This document shows, piece after piece, positions 23,095-33,557 of a DNA stretch of 64,000 nt (positions are counted from its first letter, which is position 1; every line of letters starts with the position of its first letter). The stretch comes from Stomoxys calcitrans (taxonomy: Eukaryota; Arthropoda; Insecta; Diptera; Muscidae), in the NCBI RefSeq assembly GCF_963082655.1, contig NC_081554.1, positions 92,200,245 through 92,264,244 on the forward strand, given 5' to 3'. The notes beneath the pieces are model-generated. The model did no database searches. It was not told the DNA's origin and was given only the letters and a program-made list of their open reading frames with translations. A program made the position numbers and the translations under genes.

Positions 23095-23939
23095 GTAAGT
23101 TCAAGTTAATTTCTATTCTCACACATTTCTCTGTACCTCCAACTATATATCCATCTCTATTTGAAACTCTAAATCTCTAAATACCTAACTACCAATTTAT
23201 CTATCTATGTCTATGGTTTGGTTCATTTATTTATTTTTTATTTTAATATTTTTTCCTATCAGTTCTTATTGATTTATTTTCAACCAACCATATATTGATA
23301 TAATTATAATTTTAAGAAGCCTATTTTTTTAAATTTATGTTTTCCTATGTTAATTAATCTAGATTTATATATATCTTTTTTTTTAATTTAGTAACACTTC
23401 TAATATCTATCACATATTATTTATTCATTTTTTAAAAGTTTTTAAGTATCTACATGTAATTTTTATATAATTTCTTTAAGTATGTACTAATATTTTTTCC
23501 AGAGTTCTAGAAGACATGTAACGAATTTTAAAGAGTCTCTTAAAGAAGAAAATCACTACATATGTATTTATATTTTAATTTCTTTATTTTGGTGCAAGGC
23601 GAAATGTCAACACTTCACATGCAAATTTATTGTACGACAATAAAACAACTATGACGTTACGTTACGATGTAATTTGAAACAAATGACGCATCGCTTTATC
23701 CAATATAACCAAAACAAAAAAAAAATTAAACGAACATATCATGCAGTTAGAAATCTAACGCTTCTTTAGGATAGTTGATGCAAAAAGGTTTTATATAAGA
23801 TAGTTAAAGTTTTTAATTGAATTAAGCGGGTTGTTTCTTTTATAAAATACATCCATAACCGGCATACTTGTTTACATCTTTCACCATTGGTTAAGGAGTT
23901 TGCGGGTTTCTATATTTAATTCTTGTCTAATAACTATTG
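23095..23939. other. Start of the intron, no feature recognised
   Basis: AT-rich sequence after the donor, with no repeats shared with other parts of the window. Confidence 0.4.
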
Positions 23940-24175
23940 TGTTTTTTTAAAGTATTCTTCAGGCTGATTCATAGACTTCTGCATGCGCTAAAACCAATTG
24001 TCGAAGCACTTTTTCCCCTCCTATTGAGACAGCTTCATATCATGATTATTGAGCGTTTCAACAGCATCATCTGAAGACGAAAATCGATGACCACGCATTT
24101 GTTTTAATGTGAGGGAATAAAAGGGAGTCATTGGGTGTCAAGTCAGGGCTGGGCGGGCCATAGGTGTCAAGTCAG
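23940..24175 (-). mobile_element. Mariner-like transposase C-terminal relic
   Basis: On the minus strand: PNDSLLFPHIK, then after a frameshift MRGHRFSSSDDAVETLNNH, then EGKKCFDNWF and RMQKSMN..EEYFKK. This matches the C-terminal half of widespread insect mariner transposases (a PNDFFLFP-type box, then a KCFDNWF..RM box). Stops and a frameshift make it inactive. The D of PND is the third catalytic residue position. Confidence 0.7.
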
Positions 24176-24297
24176 AGCCGGTCAAAAAATGGCTGCACTG
24201 TGGGATAGCATAAAAAAAACTAGCAAAGAATCTGCCGACGGGTACAGATTTCTCTTTGAAATTTGAAATGATTAAATCTGAGATGTTTTGTTAAATA

Positions 24298-25268
24298 GGT
24301 TAGGTTAGGTTGAAAAGAAGGTGCAGATATAAATCCGCCCCATGCCACTATGGACATACACCTAAGCCAGTAATCGGCTTGTTGTGCGCTCTAAAAACTA
24401 TAAAGTCAGCTTTAAAAAGAAAATTTGAAGTCAGGATTACCGTGCTCCTTACAAAATCCTTAATTGTTTTCAATACCACCTAAGTTGATTCATATCTGGT
24501 AATATGTCTCCACCTAAGTGCCGGTATCTGTTAGACGCAAAAGCCGTCCTGCATGCTCTACACCATTTCACAGAGGTGAGCTCGTAGTCCTATTCTTGCT
24601 TCCTTTCAGTAATAGCCTCACTTTCTCACGATTTGGATTCCCCATAGGATTTTTGCCGTCCTACTGACCGTTTCGCTGTTCCACAATGTTGCATGCGCAT
24701 TCGTCTCCCAATCCCTAATCTCGGACTGTGTCGACCCCAAAGGCTTCGGGTTAACCAAGTTATTGACGGCAGTTCTCAGGCCTTCACCGCCAAATCGTTT
24801 ACCCTTGCATTTCCCCTTACTCCGTTATGGTCCTGCACCCAAACGATGCGGATTTTATCATCCTCAGAGAAGGCGTTAATCTCCTTCTTACACTGCAAGA
24901 CTGTTCATGACCTTACCGTCCTGGTTGCTATTGCCCTTATGGCAATTTTACTGTCGGTAAAGATGTTCACACTCGACGTCCTCGCGTTAGCACCACACCA
25001 CTTCACGCATTCCGTGATAGCCCGGATATCCGCCTGCAGGATTATGGTCAGGCAGTCTAAAACAGATCTCAGTCCCTGGGTTCTCAATGTATACCCTCAG
25101 GCCCACTCTGTCCTCTAGCTGTGATCCATCCGTGTAACATGATCTTCCAGATGGCAATACAAGGGTTCCGTCAGTCCAAGACTGTGCCGATGGCAGCAGT
25201 GCCTCGCACTCGACTTCGGGGTTCATCTCAGGTATCCGATCGGAAACCAGGCGTAAGGAAAATTCCAA
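24298..25268 (-). mobile_element. LINE-B 3' part: RNase H, zinc end, 3' tail
   Basis: Minus strand: QSWTDGTLVLPSGRSCYTDG with the first RNase H Asp (CYTDGS), LEDRVGLRVYIENPG, ADIRAITECVKWCG (a damaged version of the catalytic-Glu segment), VNIFTDSKIAIRAI with the second catalytic Asp, then the C-terminal region and a 3' UTR. The tail at 24298-24400 reads, in its own sense, GCGCACAACAAGCCGATTAC to CTTCTTTTCAACCTAACCTA, i.e. CCTAA repeats. Frameshifts at about 25050 split the protein. 5' truncated. Confidence 0.8.
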
Positions 25269-25296
25269 TCGACAGTTTTTGCCAAATTTGATAGTC

Positions 25297-25413
25297 GATG
25301 TTAATTTTTAGTATTTAGAGCGCAAAACAAGCCGACTACTGGCTTAGGTGTATGTCCATAGTGTCATGGGGCGGATTTATATTCGCACCTTCTTTTCAAC
25401 TTAACCTAATCTA
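25297..25413 (+). mobile_element. LINE-B 3' tail in opposite orientation
   Basis: TTTTTAGTATTTAGAGCGCA through CTTCTTTTCAACTTAACCTA is the same 3' end as 24298-24400 but on the plus strand. The two tails form an inverted repeat of about 96 bp at roughly 93% identity by eye. Confidence 0.75.
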
Positions 25414-25551
25414 ATAAATGTGGACTTGTGTTATCAACTCTAAATATATCCTTTCAGTTTCTGCCATGGCCAGAGAATTTGACAAAAGCCGATTCATAGT
25501 TTAGGGTTAATTAGAAACAACCGGGTCCAACTTTTTCTTTACTTTATTTTA

Positions 25552-25844
25552 TTGGGTTGGCCAAAAAGTAATTGTCGGTAATATAATTGTAATATAGTCG
25601 GCGTTGACAAATTTTTTCAACGGCTTGTGACTCTCTAATTGCATTCTTTCTTCTGTCAGTTATCAGCTGTTACGTTAAAGGCCAGAAGTTCTATGAGCGT
25701 GGAATACTAAATGTGCCAGGAAGATAGCAAAAGGTTATCGAACAAAATGGCAATTATATATTTGATTAAAGTTCATTCTAAGTTTTATTAAAAATGCATT
25801 TACTTTCTTTTAAGAAATCCGCAATTACTTTTTAGGCAACCCAA
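25552..25844. mobile_element. Mariner MITE copy 1 (293 bp) with TA target duplication
   Basis: Ends are TTGGGTTGGCCAAAAAGTAA and its inverted partner ATTACTTTTTAGGCAACCCA. Both sides are flanked by TA (25550-25551, 25845-25846). The inside has no transposase frame. The termini resemble mellifera-subfamily mariners from memory, so this is a deletion derivative. The body (GGCGTTGACAAATTTTTTCA, ATTGCATTCTTTCTTCTGTC, ATTAAAGTTCATTCTAAG) recurs at 27829. Confidence 0.85.
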
Positions 25845-25859
25845 TACTATTTATACTGT

Positions 25860-27490
25860 GTCTGACGAGTATTCATATATTTCGAATTCAATATCAATTT
25901 CTTTGGCCATCAATTAAAAGTCACGTGTTTTATGGCTATATTGCTGTTGTTAGCAATTTATGTTCGTTCACCGCAATATTCAGTCAATAACCGTCAACAA
26001 CGTTCTTCGATGTTGGCCGGGGTTGTTGCTACATATAATCATATATGCATAAACACACACGCATACATATATAAAGACGATATATGTACATGTGTACATT
26101 GGTTGGCACATATAATGCCACGGGTGAGTGCGTGTGTGTGTGTCTCTACATTTATACAAAAATACCAAAGATATTTGCACTTTGAACAACATCAACGAGA
26201 TTATAAAGTAATGTTTTTATTGAGATTTTTTTTTGTTTTTCCTTTAATTTTTTATTGACTTTTTCCTCATTGATCGCTTTGGGCATTTATTATTTTCTTT
26301 TGGTTCTGTTCATTTATTTTGTTTTACTTTCTCTACATACCAGATGAGTACATCGTGCCTTTTGAGTCATATTGAAAATGCAAACAATGTTGCCACACTT
26401 TGCAAAGGTAAATTCAATTTTGTTTTTATTTCGACTATGTTGCAATGTGAATGCCAACAGGGGTTCCCGTAATGTTTTACCCCAATTCATTTTATATGCC
26501 GTTTAGATAGATTTCAGAGGTAGCAAGGGCATTCTTTACTTATTGGAATAAGGCAGACCGTTGTTTCTATTTTTTTATTCTGTTGACTATTGCTTTCCGT
26601 TGATTTGATTTTGTGTATTTACTCAAGAGGAGGGGGAGGTCATTGATTGCTGTTGGTCAGCAGCTTCTGCTTGCCTGCTGTTCTGCTAAAAATAGAGCTA
26701 ACTAAACGGAAATTTACTTGTGCAGGATGTACACTGAATTTTCGAAGCAGAAAAATAAGAAATTTTCTTCCTAACTAAATTAAATCAATTTCCAGTTGGA
26801 AGATTTTCCCCCGTCTAGAGTCAGCACTAATTTACGTTTCCGCCGTCACTATTTTTTTCTATACATATTGACAATCTAAAGTGTATGTTTTTTTTTGATT
26901 TGTTGACACACACACAGCGGTGTCCCAATTGACAAGCGCTCAGAAGCTTTTCCCGAGTTTGTTTATAATTTAGCTATGCTATTGATATTGTTATCTCCTC
27001 TCAAATAGCACACATTTAAACTAAATAAGTTATCAATAACTTGTTGCTACAAAGGAAAATTACATGACTTTGGCAGATTTAGGACGTAATTAAACATTCA
27101 AATGTAGTGATTTACAATTTTCCATAGATTAGATAGATTTTTCAAGTACCTTTATTCAATGCACTCTTCTTATAGATTTGAACCAACTTTCTTGATATCT
27201 ATGTATGTATATATTTGTATGCTCCAATAAAAAAACTAAAAAAATGTGTTGGCTTACAACTTAAAAGATGATTGCCACTTTAACGAAAATATTTATTTTC
27301 ATACTACTACCGCCATCTATATGGCAGGTCGCCTACTTTTGGGATAGCCCTCGTAGTATTACAAGTGATATGTGAGTAAAATTTTGATGGCGCTTGCGAG
27401 ATAAAAATGTTAGTTACGCTCGTTCAAGTACCACACTTTTTGCGTCGACTCATGTTGACAAGCAAAATAAATCGGTCATGTTTGACCCAT
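25860..27490. other. No gene recognised
   Basis: Unique-looking intron sequence with AC/GT runs at about 26055 and 26130. It includes a weak exon-like segment at 26344-26407 (see findings). No transposon match within the window. Confidence 0.35.
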
Positions 27491-27495
27491 GACAC

Positions 27496-27545
27496 AGATC
27501 ACCGTGGCGCAGAGGTTAACACGTCCTCCTCTGCATCTGGCATGT
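27496..27545 (+). mobile_element. SINE-1 tRNA-like head only
   Basis: ATCACCGTGGCGCAGAGGTT contains box A (TGGCGCAGAGG) and is followed by ACACGTCCTCCTCTGC. The sequence then changes into LINE-G-related DNA. The SINE body is missing. Confidence 0.5.
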
Positions 27546-27737
27546 TGACATTAATCCAGTAGTAATTGAGACGACTGCATCTGCCGGAACGTAGTTAAGC
27601 CTCTGGTTCGCCGGGGAGGGTTAACTTTTTCAAGTGCTATGGTAGGCGGATGGTCTCTAAGAACGGTTTTCATTGGGAAGCTGCCGACCGCTTCCTTTAC
27701 AATATGTTCGTAAACGGAATTTAGATCAGCCTGATAC
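27546..27737 (-). mobile_element. LINE-G fragment
   Basis: GACTGCATCTGCCGGAACGT, CTCTGGTTCGCCGGGGAGGG match 41824-41885 of the clearer LINE-G copy, which reads LPRQTKVVLAQLRSG on the minus strand. The same orientation holds here. Downstream sequence (GGTCTCTAAGAACGG, GGGAAGCTGCCGACCGCTTC) is probably the upstream part of the same gene, decayed. Confidence 0.5.
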
Positions 27738-28498
27738 TAGATCTGGCAAACTATCGATATTCGCTCAATTCGATAGTTTCGAAATTTTTCTTCTAACCTA
27801 TCGGTAGTATCGATAAAATTGTTAAATATTGGGTTGCCCAAAAAGTAATTGCGGATTTTTCATATAATCGGCGTTGACAATTTTTTTCACAGCTTGTGAC
27901 TCTGTAATTGCATTCTTTCTTCTGTCAGTTATCAGCTGTTACTTTTAGCTTGCTTTAGAAAAAAAGTATATTTGATTAAAGTTCATTCTAAGTTTTTTTT
28001 AAAAATGCATTTAGTTTCTTTTAAAAAATCCGCAATTACTTTTTGGGCATATATTATAAAATATCCATATTTTCAATGAAAATACGTAGAAACAAGTAAA
28101 TTCGACCGCACTGAACTTTGATTTGGTGGACCCGCTTTCGATCGGCCTTACAAATGTTTGGCCTGTCAAGTCTAAACCCTTTTTGGGCTTTGCTCTTTTG
28201 TTTTATTACTAACACCCAAAGTTGGAGTCTCCCACACCTAAGCCCATGACCCAGAAACTGTTCCATAGTGTTATTAGCTTAGTTTTGAAGACCTTCTTTT
28301 AAATAATATAATATATAATAAATAACTAACGTTTCTTCTATGAATTCTTGATTAATCCAATAATTTTTATCAAAAGAAAGGGTACATTTCAGCCAAAAAT
28401 TAAAGTTTATCGATAGTGTTAAAAACTATTGATATTTACGCAAGAAAGAATCTATCGATAATGTTGGTATTGCATTCGACAGTTTGCTAATTCTACAT
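27738..28498. mobile_element. Inverted-repeat element with four TATCGATA palindromes
   Basis: The left arm TAGATCTGGCAAACTATCGA is the inverse of the right arm region (TATCGATAATG...CAGTTTGCTAATTCTA). Perfect TATCGATA palindromes lie at 27752-27759, 27808-27815, 28408-28415 and 28453-28460, i.e. two in each arm. A mariner MITE (27829) has inserted in the left half. No transposase is seen. In flies TATCGATA is the DREF-binding DRE motif; whether it matters here is unknown. Confidence 0.45.
27829..28048. mobile_element. Mariner MITE copy 2, right terminus damaged
   Basis: Starts TTGGGTTGCCCAAAAAGTAA after TA (27827-27828). It shares the whole body with 25552-25844 apart from a 70-bp shortfall. 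It ends GCAATTACTTTTTGGGC then ATATA, lacking the final AACCCAA. Confidence 0.8.
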
Positions 28499-28499
28499 G

Positions 28500-28990
28500 A
28501 TACGCCGCTTGATCTAGGTATTTCCTTTTGTAGCGCTGAACCTTTCACTCTGATTCTTTGGTAAAATTTCCGGATTTCATTTTGATTCCTGCACATCTCA
28601 ATTCGCTCACACTCAGGTCATTCCATTTCGTTTTTCTTTCTGGGGTAAAGACTTTGATTGCAGGGTCGCTCTGTTTGCCGCATTCTTGGTTTCAGTAGCA
28701 TTTCGACACTCTTAGTAGTACCGTGGGTTACTTGGGGGAGGCTTATGGTACCCAAGTAAGGATTTCTATGGAGTGGGCAATGGATTGCCACTGCGCCCTT
28801 ATATCATCGGGAAAAGGAATGCTTTCATCCAGCCGTTGGGTACGTCGTGTGGAGTATGCTGTTGCCATCTGTTGTGTTTGCAGCTTTTCAATGTCCAGCT
28901 GCCATGCAGTGTGAGATCGTACTTTTCTCGTCATGCTCAAACGGTTGCGAACCATTGCTGCAGCAAAGTTTTATGAACGGGTGTTTTCAA
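28500..28990 (-). mobile_element. RTE-like non-LTR relic (endonuclease to RT linker)
   Basis: Minus strand frame 28743-28955 encodes WQLDIEKLQTQQMATAYSTR, RTQRLDESIPFPDDIRAQWQ and SIAHSIE. This resembles the linker between endonuclease and RT in RTE/Jockey-type proteins: a KLxDPxVAxAYxxxL pattern followed by an xxDIxxxWxxI pattern. Sequence at 28548-28640 also occurs at 19458-19575. No catalytic motifs are present in this piece. Confidence 0.55.
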
Positions 28991-29099
28991 TTTCAAATAC
29001 CTACCGTTATGGACATCATTCTTACAAAATGTGTATGTATACCAACCTCAATTTTAAATAACTCTTAAATACAATAATTAAAGGCTACTTTATGAAGTC

Positions 29100-29176
29100 T
29101 TGGACATTTACTTTGAGGTGTTACAAACAGAATGATGAAATTCGTATACCCCCATCCTACGGTGTAGGGTATAAAA
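29100..29176 (+). mobile_element. Element C solo 3' end
   Basis: GAGGTGTTACAAACAGAATG, then GAAATTCGTATACCCCCATC, then CGGTGTAGGGTATAAAAA: the last 75 bp of element C with no body. Confidence 0.65.
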
Positions 29177-31040
29177 ATATCAGAGATATCTAATGCTATC
29201 AGGATTTATGAGTACTTTAGGCTTGTAAAACTTTTCTTAAAAAAGGAATCGCTTTGTATTACCATCAGCTGAGCCATTAACTCTAAGATTTTTTGTTCTG
29301 TGGAAAGCTGACTATCGTCAAGGACTAAAGCTTCCTTCTGAAGTTTGGGTACAATGGAATATGTTTAAAAGAAATCTTTCTTAAATTAAATTAAATTACA
29401 TTTTGTTTGCTTTGTCCTATTGTTTGGCCCATCTCTCTAAAAACTGCTTTTTTTGACAATGGGATGGCAATTGGATGCATGACGCCTAAATTTTAGGATT
29501 TGGAGTAAGCGAAATTTCTATGTGTGAAGATTTATATCAATCTTGCAATAAAAACGGCGTTTTGTTGACCAAGTTGTTGATAAAGTTAATTTCTAATCTC
29601 GCTATACACTAAATTACTACATGCATACGTATATGTATGTATGTACACAGACAGAAATAATTTTGACATTCAATAACTTTTATTAAAGAAGGAACTACAA
29701 AATTTGTCAATTTTCCTGCAAGAAAGCAAATTTTAGCAACCCAAAGTACAAATTGGGTGTCAGCAATCATTCGCTTAGCAAACCAACAAATAAAATGTAT
29801 TCTCAACAACAAAAACAACAACAACATAATTGATAAAATGTGCCAAGTAACTCAAAAAACAAACAAACAATTAACTCAAAAACCGAAATCATCAATTCTC
29901 TTATCAAAATTGTCGAGAACCAACTCTTCACAGACATATAAATTTGTTGCATTTTTCTTGCAGTGTTTTTTTCTGTGTATATTAAAGTTTTTATCAATCA
30001 GGTATTGCTTTTATTAACTGTTTTGACCCCTAAACCCCCGCTGCATATAGCAGGCAGTTCATTTGTTTCATTTATCAGGCAGTCTTTGTTAAAGTTTTCA
30101 TGTTCATGTTCTTGTGTGTTGTTTTTTTTTTGTCTTCAACGGATAATTTTTTATCTCGAATGATTCAATTTTGTTTTTGTTGTTGTTCGCACACATGCAC
30201 ATTTCTTTTATCATTTTATTGAGCACAAAAATTTCCTTGAACTGCCGCCGCTGGTTTGGTAAAGATATTCCGTTTTGTATTTCGCATAAGCTTCCACTGT
30301 CAGTTGGTTGGTTGTTCGTTTATTCTCATACTATTTTCCCATTGTTACTTCTCTGTATTTCTCTCGCGTATTGTCTACTGTGGGTGTTGTGTGAGCGCAG
30401 AGTACATTTGACATAGTGATAAGAGAGCACCCATAAAGTCAACGCCAACGCCAACAACAACAATATAAATGAGTGTTATGAAGAGGCGGCCAACATTTAA
30501 ACAATGGTCAGAGCCAATTCAGTTCAGTCAGTCAGCCAGCAAGAGCAGAAATACTTATAAACTAAACTGAAAAGGTTGTACATTTGTTATTGTTGTTATG
30601 TATACGAAAATAGATTAATGGAAAAGTTGCATATTTTCTTTTTATTTCCTTGTCTGCCTCCACATCTTTCAAAGTATGCCGTTGTTTGCCATTTTCTGTA
30701 TTTTTGTTGTTGTTGTTGTTGTTGTCCTCAACACAATTGCATGTGTATTTTGCCAGTCAGCGAGTGAGAGAGCGAGCGAGGCCACCATCTTCTGACATCA
30801 CAGGTGCTAAAAATAATTATAATGCTCATGAAAGCGAGACTTGACAATTACCAGCTCATTGACACACAGTGAATCCTTGGTGCCACAGTGCATTGTACCA
30901 TAGATGTGTTTTGATGTGCCGAATTATTGATTTTTTTTCGCGAATGAAACAAGTTGGACAATTTCTGGTACGCAAAAAACTTGGATAACATAATCGCTCC
31001 CAAAAAATTTCCTTTTATGAAATAAATATTTATTATCCAT
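29177..31040. other. Mostly unique intron sequence; possible promoter-like patch
   Basis: No repeats shared with the rest of the window, apart from TTG/CAA microsatellites (30174-30186, 30704-30724). 30380-30560 has TATAAAT at 30464 and fly initiator-like TCAGTT/TCAGTC words at 30519-30533, which gives a leader-like look. The TATA to initiator spacing (about 57 bp) is wrong, so this is a weak candidate for an internal start site. Confidence 0.25.
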
Positions 31041-31044
31041 CGGC

Positions 31045-31155
31045 CTTATTCAAAAAAATTTAATGTAGATTTGAAATAGATTAATTTGACAGATTTTTTT
31101 TTTATAGAACTGTCAAATAAACCTCTTACAAATCTACATTAAGTTTTGGGAATAA
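31045..31155. mobile_element. Small foldback element
   Basis: The left arm (TTATTCAAAAAAATTTAATG, TAGATTTG, ATTAATTTGACAG) is the imperfect inverse of the right arm (CTGTCAAATAAA, CAAATCTACATTAAG, GGGAATAA). Arms are about 45 bp, with an 18-bp centre. Looks like a palindromic MITE. Confidence 0.6.
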
Positions 31156-31376
31156 TCGCTGGTACTATGTTTGTTTTTCACGAAATTTTTTAGTGATTAC
31201 TTTTTTTAGATAATAAACAACTTGCTGATTTCATTCAGTAGGACATTCCACCATTACTTATGAAAAATTCATCAAAAAGTATTATGTTTTTATTGAGATT
31301 TCTGTAATGTTTCAAAAAAGTAACCGTGAAAAATGTGTGTGTTTCAACTGTGGAAAACGAATATAGTACCAGCCTT

Positions 31377-31830
31377 AAGGCTGTATATACATCTCTTTTA
31401 GGTACCGAGCGGAATTAGTTTCATATCAACCAGTGCATGCTTGATTCAAATTTTACTTTGTGACGAAGTGGCTTCCTTCTTAACCCATTAACTCCTGAAC
31501 TTCGATTCCCTTGTCCATGTTTGATAAAATTTCGTATTTTCATTATTTAGAGGATTTATACTGACCCAGAAATTTTTTATTTTTTTTTTAACTTGGTTTG
31601 AATAAGGCTGTATGTAAATCTCTTTTAGGTACCGAGGAGAACTTGTGTCATATAACCAGTGCATTCTTGATTCAAATTTTACTTCGTGACGAAGGGGATT
31701 CCTTCCTAACACATTAACGCCTGACCCTCGATTCCCTTGTCCGTTTTGATAAAATTTCATATTTTCATTATTGAGAGGATTTATACTAACCCAGAAATTT
31801 TTTAAAATATATTTTTTTAAACTTTGGTTT
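31377..31830. repeat. Tandem duplication, unit about 226 bp
   Basis: AAGGCTGTATRTAMATCTCT begins at 31377 and again at 31603. Both units continue through TTTTAGGTACCGAG, TTGATTCAAATTTTACTT, TCGATTCCCTTGTCC and GAGGATTTATACT. Divergence is clear, so the duplication is not recent. Confidence 0.75.
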
Positions 31831-31922
31831 TTATTTTTTTTTTTTTTTTTAAATTAAAATCAAAATTTCCTAGTATTTTATGACCATTTAGAGAAGAAAT
31901 TTGAATTTTAATGACTTTGACA

Positions 31923-32080
31923 TTAGGTTAGGTTTAAGTGGCAGTCTGCCATCAGATTCACTTAGACGTTTTCGTCCATTGTGATACCACAGGAACAGAA
32001 GAAGGAAGATGCCTGTTCTAGCCAATGACAGCAAAGCAGTAGACCTCTTCAAGTCTAGATGAGGCCACACAAGCCATTTT
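31923..32080 (-). mobile_element. LINE-A tail with internal deletion
   Basis: TTAGGTTAGGTTTAAGTGGC, TTCGTCCATTGTGATACC, then a jump to TTCTAGCCAATGACAGCAAA and TCTTCAAGTCTAGATGAGGC. About 200 bp of the zinc region is missing. Confidence 0.7.
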
Positions 32081-32339
32081 TCCCCAAAACATGACCTTAT
32101 TTGATGGTAAAATTTTCTTAATAAGTTTCATTCGTCCACTTTACGCCTATCCTTTTTCCTAATTCGAGCTAGAATTTTTCTAAACAGCTCTTTTCTTGGG
32201 TATTTTTCTACCCATTCGGCGTTAATGGGTTAAAGCCAAGTCAAACAGAGTGCCGCTGAATGGCACTCTTGTAGATAAGTTTAGGTAGACGGTATTTGAG
32301 AACAAACATTTAACGCCATTAACGGTGTGTTGACATGAT

Positions 32340-32980
32340 CACAATCAGTGGTGCCGTTTTTCGTAGGTTCGTACCAAAATCGGTAGGTTTTTATTTTCTT
32401 GGTAGGTTGGTAGACTCTCCCGTCGTCAAAATTCGTGTATGCGTAATAGTTAAGAGTGCAGAACAAAACCATGGAAGTCGAGTGGCCAAATACTGTAACT
32501 ACTTCAAATTTCAGAAAACGCCGTAAGTTCTGAGATTGACTGTAACTGGTAAAAATGCAAATGCAAATGCAAATTTTGCCTATGAACATTCTCACATATC
32601 AATGAGTGCAGTGCGATTCAAGTTTAAACTCAATGATAAGGGGCCTCCTTTTTACAGCCGAGTTCGAACGGCGTGCCTCAGTATGACACCACTTTGGAGT
32701 GAAGTTTTACATGGCATGGTACCTCACAAATGTTGCCAGCATTAGGAAGGGAAAACCACCGCTGAAAATTTTTTCTGACGGTCTCGCCAGGATTCGAACC
32801 CAGGCGTTCAGCGTCATAGGCGGACATGCTAACCTCTGCGCTACCGTGGCCTACAAACGAACTGTAACTGGTACGCATGTAAATTCGTAAATTCTAGGTT
32901 GGAAATGCGGCTTTTGTGCGTTGAATGCCTTCAATCGGAAATCAGGGCTATGTGGCAGCTGCACACAGATAAAAATAATT
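32340..32980 (-). repeat. Repeat E copy 2, split by a SINE-1
   Basis: Words shared with 20290-20540: AGAGTGCAGAACAAAACC, ATGGAAGTCGAG, GTAAGTTCTGAGATTGACTG, CGGCTTTTGTGCGTTG, GGGCTATGTGGCAGCTGCAC. The SINE interrupts it at 32552-32860. Confidence 0.6.
32552..32860 (-). mobile_element. SINE-1, full-length copy with 13-bp target duplication
   Basis: A tRNA-derived non-autonomous retroposon. Read on the minus strand: box A TAGCGCAGAGG (32833-32843), perfect box B GGTTCGAATCC (32790-32800), body, and a 3' tail of TTTGCA repeats (32551-32575). It is flanked by direct repeats ACTGTAACTGGTA at 32539-32551 and 32861-32873, so it retroposed into repeat E. The boxes are RNA polymerase III promoter elements. 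This is the best copy in the window. Confidence 0.9.
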
Positions 32981-33557
32981 TTGAAAAACAACAACTTTGG
33001 CTGAAAAAACGACTACGGAAGTTGTTAGTTTTCCTGCAACAATTTATTTTGAATCTCAACTACCCAAAGTTCAAAATTGTTGTTGAAAGGCACTCTTTGC
33101 AAGACAACTTATAACAACAACTACAATATATCCATAAGCAAGGCAAAAAACCATCTACCAATCGGCAGCATGTGCTCTGCTTCGGGTGGTGGTGTTTTTA
33201 TTTTATTTTTTCGGTTCGCACTGCTTTGCCTCGTTCGTTTTACAGCAGTATGGGCTATGTGGCAGCTGCACACAGATAAAAATAATTTTGAAAAACAACA
33301 ACTTTGGTTGAAAAAACGACTACGGAAGTTGTTAGTTTTCCTGCAACAATTTATTTTGAATCTCAACTACCCAAAGTTCAAAATTGTTGTTGAAAGGCAC
33401 TCTTTGCAAGACAACTTATAACAACAACTACAATATATCCATAAGCAAGGCAAAAAACCATCTACCAATCGGCAGCATGTGCTCTGCTTCGGGTGGTGGT
33501 GTTTTTATTTTATTTTTTCGGTTCGCACTGCTTTGCCTCGTTCGTTTTACAGCAGTA
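32945..33557. repeat. Near-identical 307-bp tandem duplication
   Basis: GGGCTATGTGGCAGCTGCAC starts at 32945 and at 33252; CGTTTTACAGCAGTA ends at 33250 and 33557. I see about one difference (GGCTGAAA versus GGTTGAAA) over 307 bp. Open frames that cross it repeat the same peptide and are not evidence of a gene. Confidence 0.9.

Noticed and set aside
24298..24315. Interstitial telomere repeat
   Set aside because: The TTAGG units are only three to four copies and belong to the LINE tails.
30464..30533. Core promoter with TATA and initiator
   Set aside because: Spacing of about 57 bp is too long for a TATA-initiator pair, and no coding exon follows nearby.
32780..32852. Genuine tRNA gene
   Set aside because: Good box A and B, but it continues into a repeated SINE body and has a target duplication; other copies exist in the window.
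33077..33421. 114-codon open frame with repeated peptide
   Set aside because: Created by the recent 307-bp tandem duplication; no independent coding evidence.
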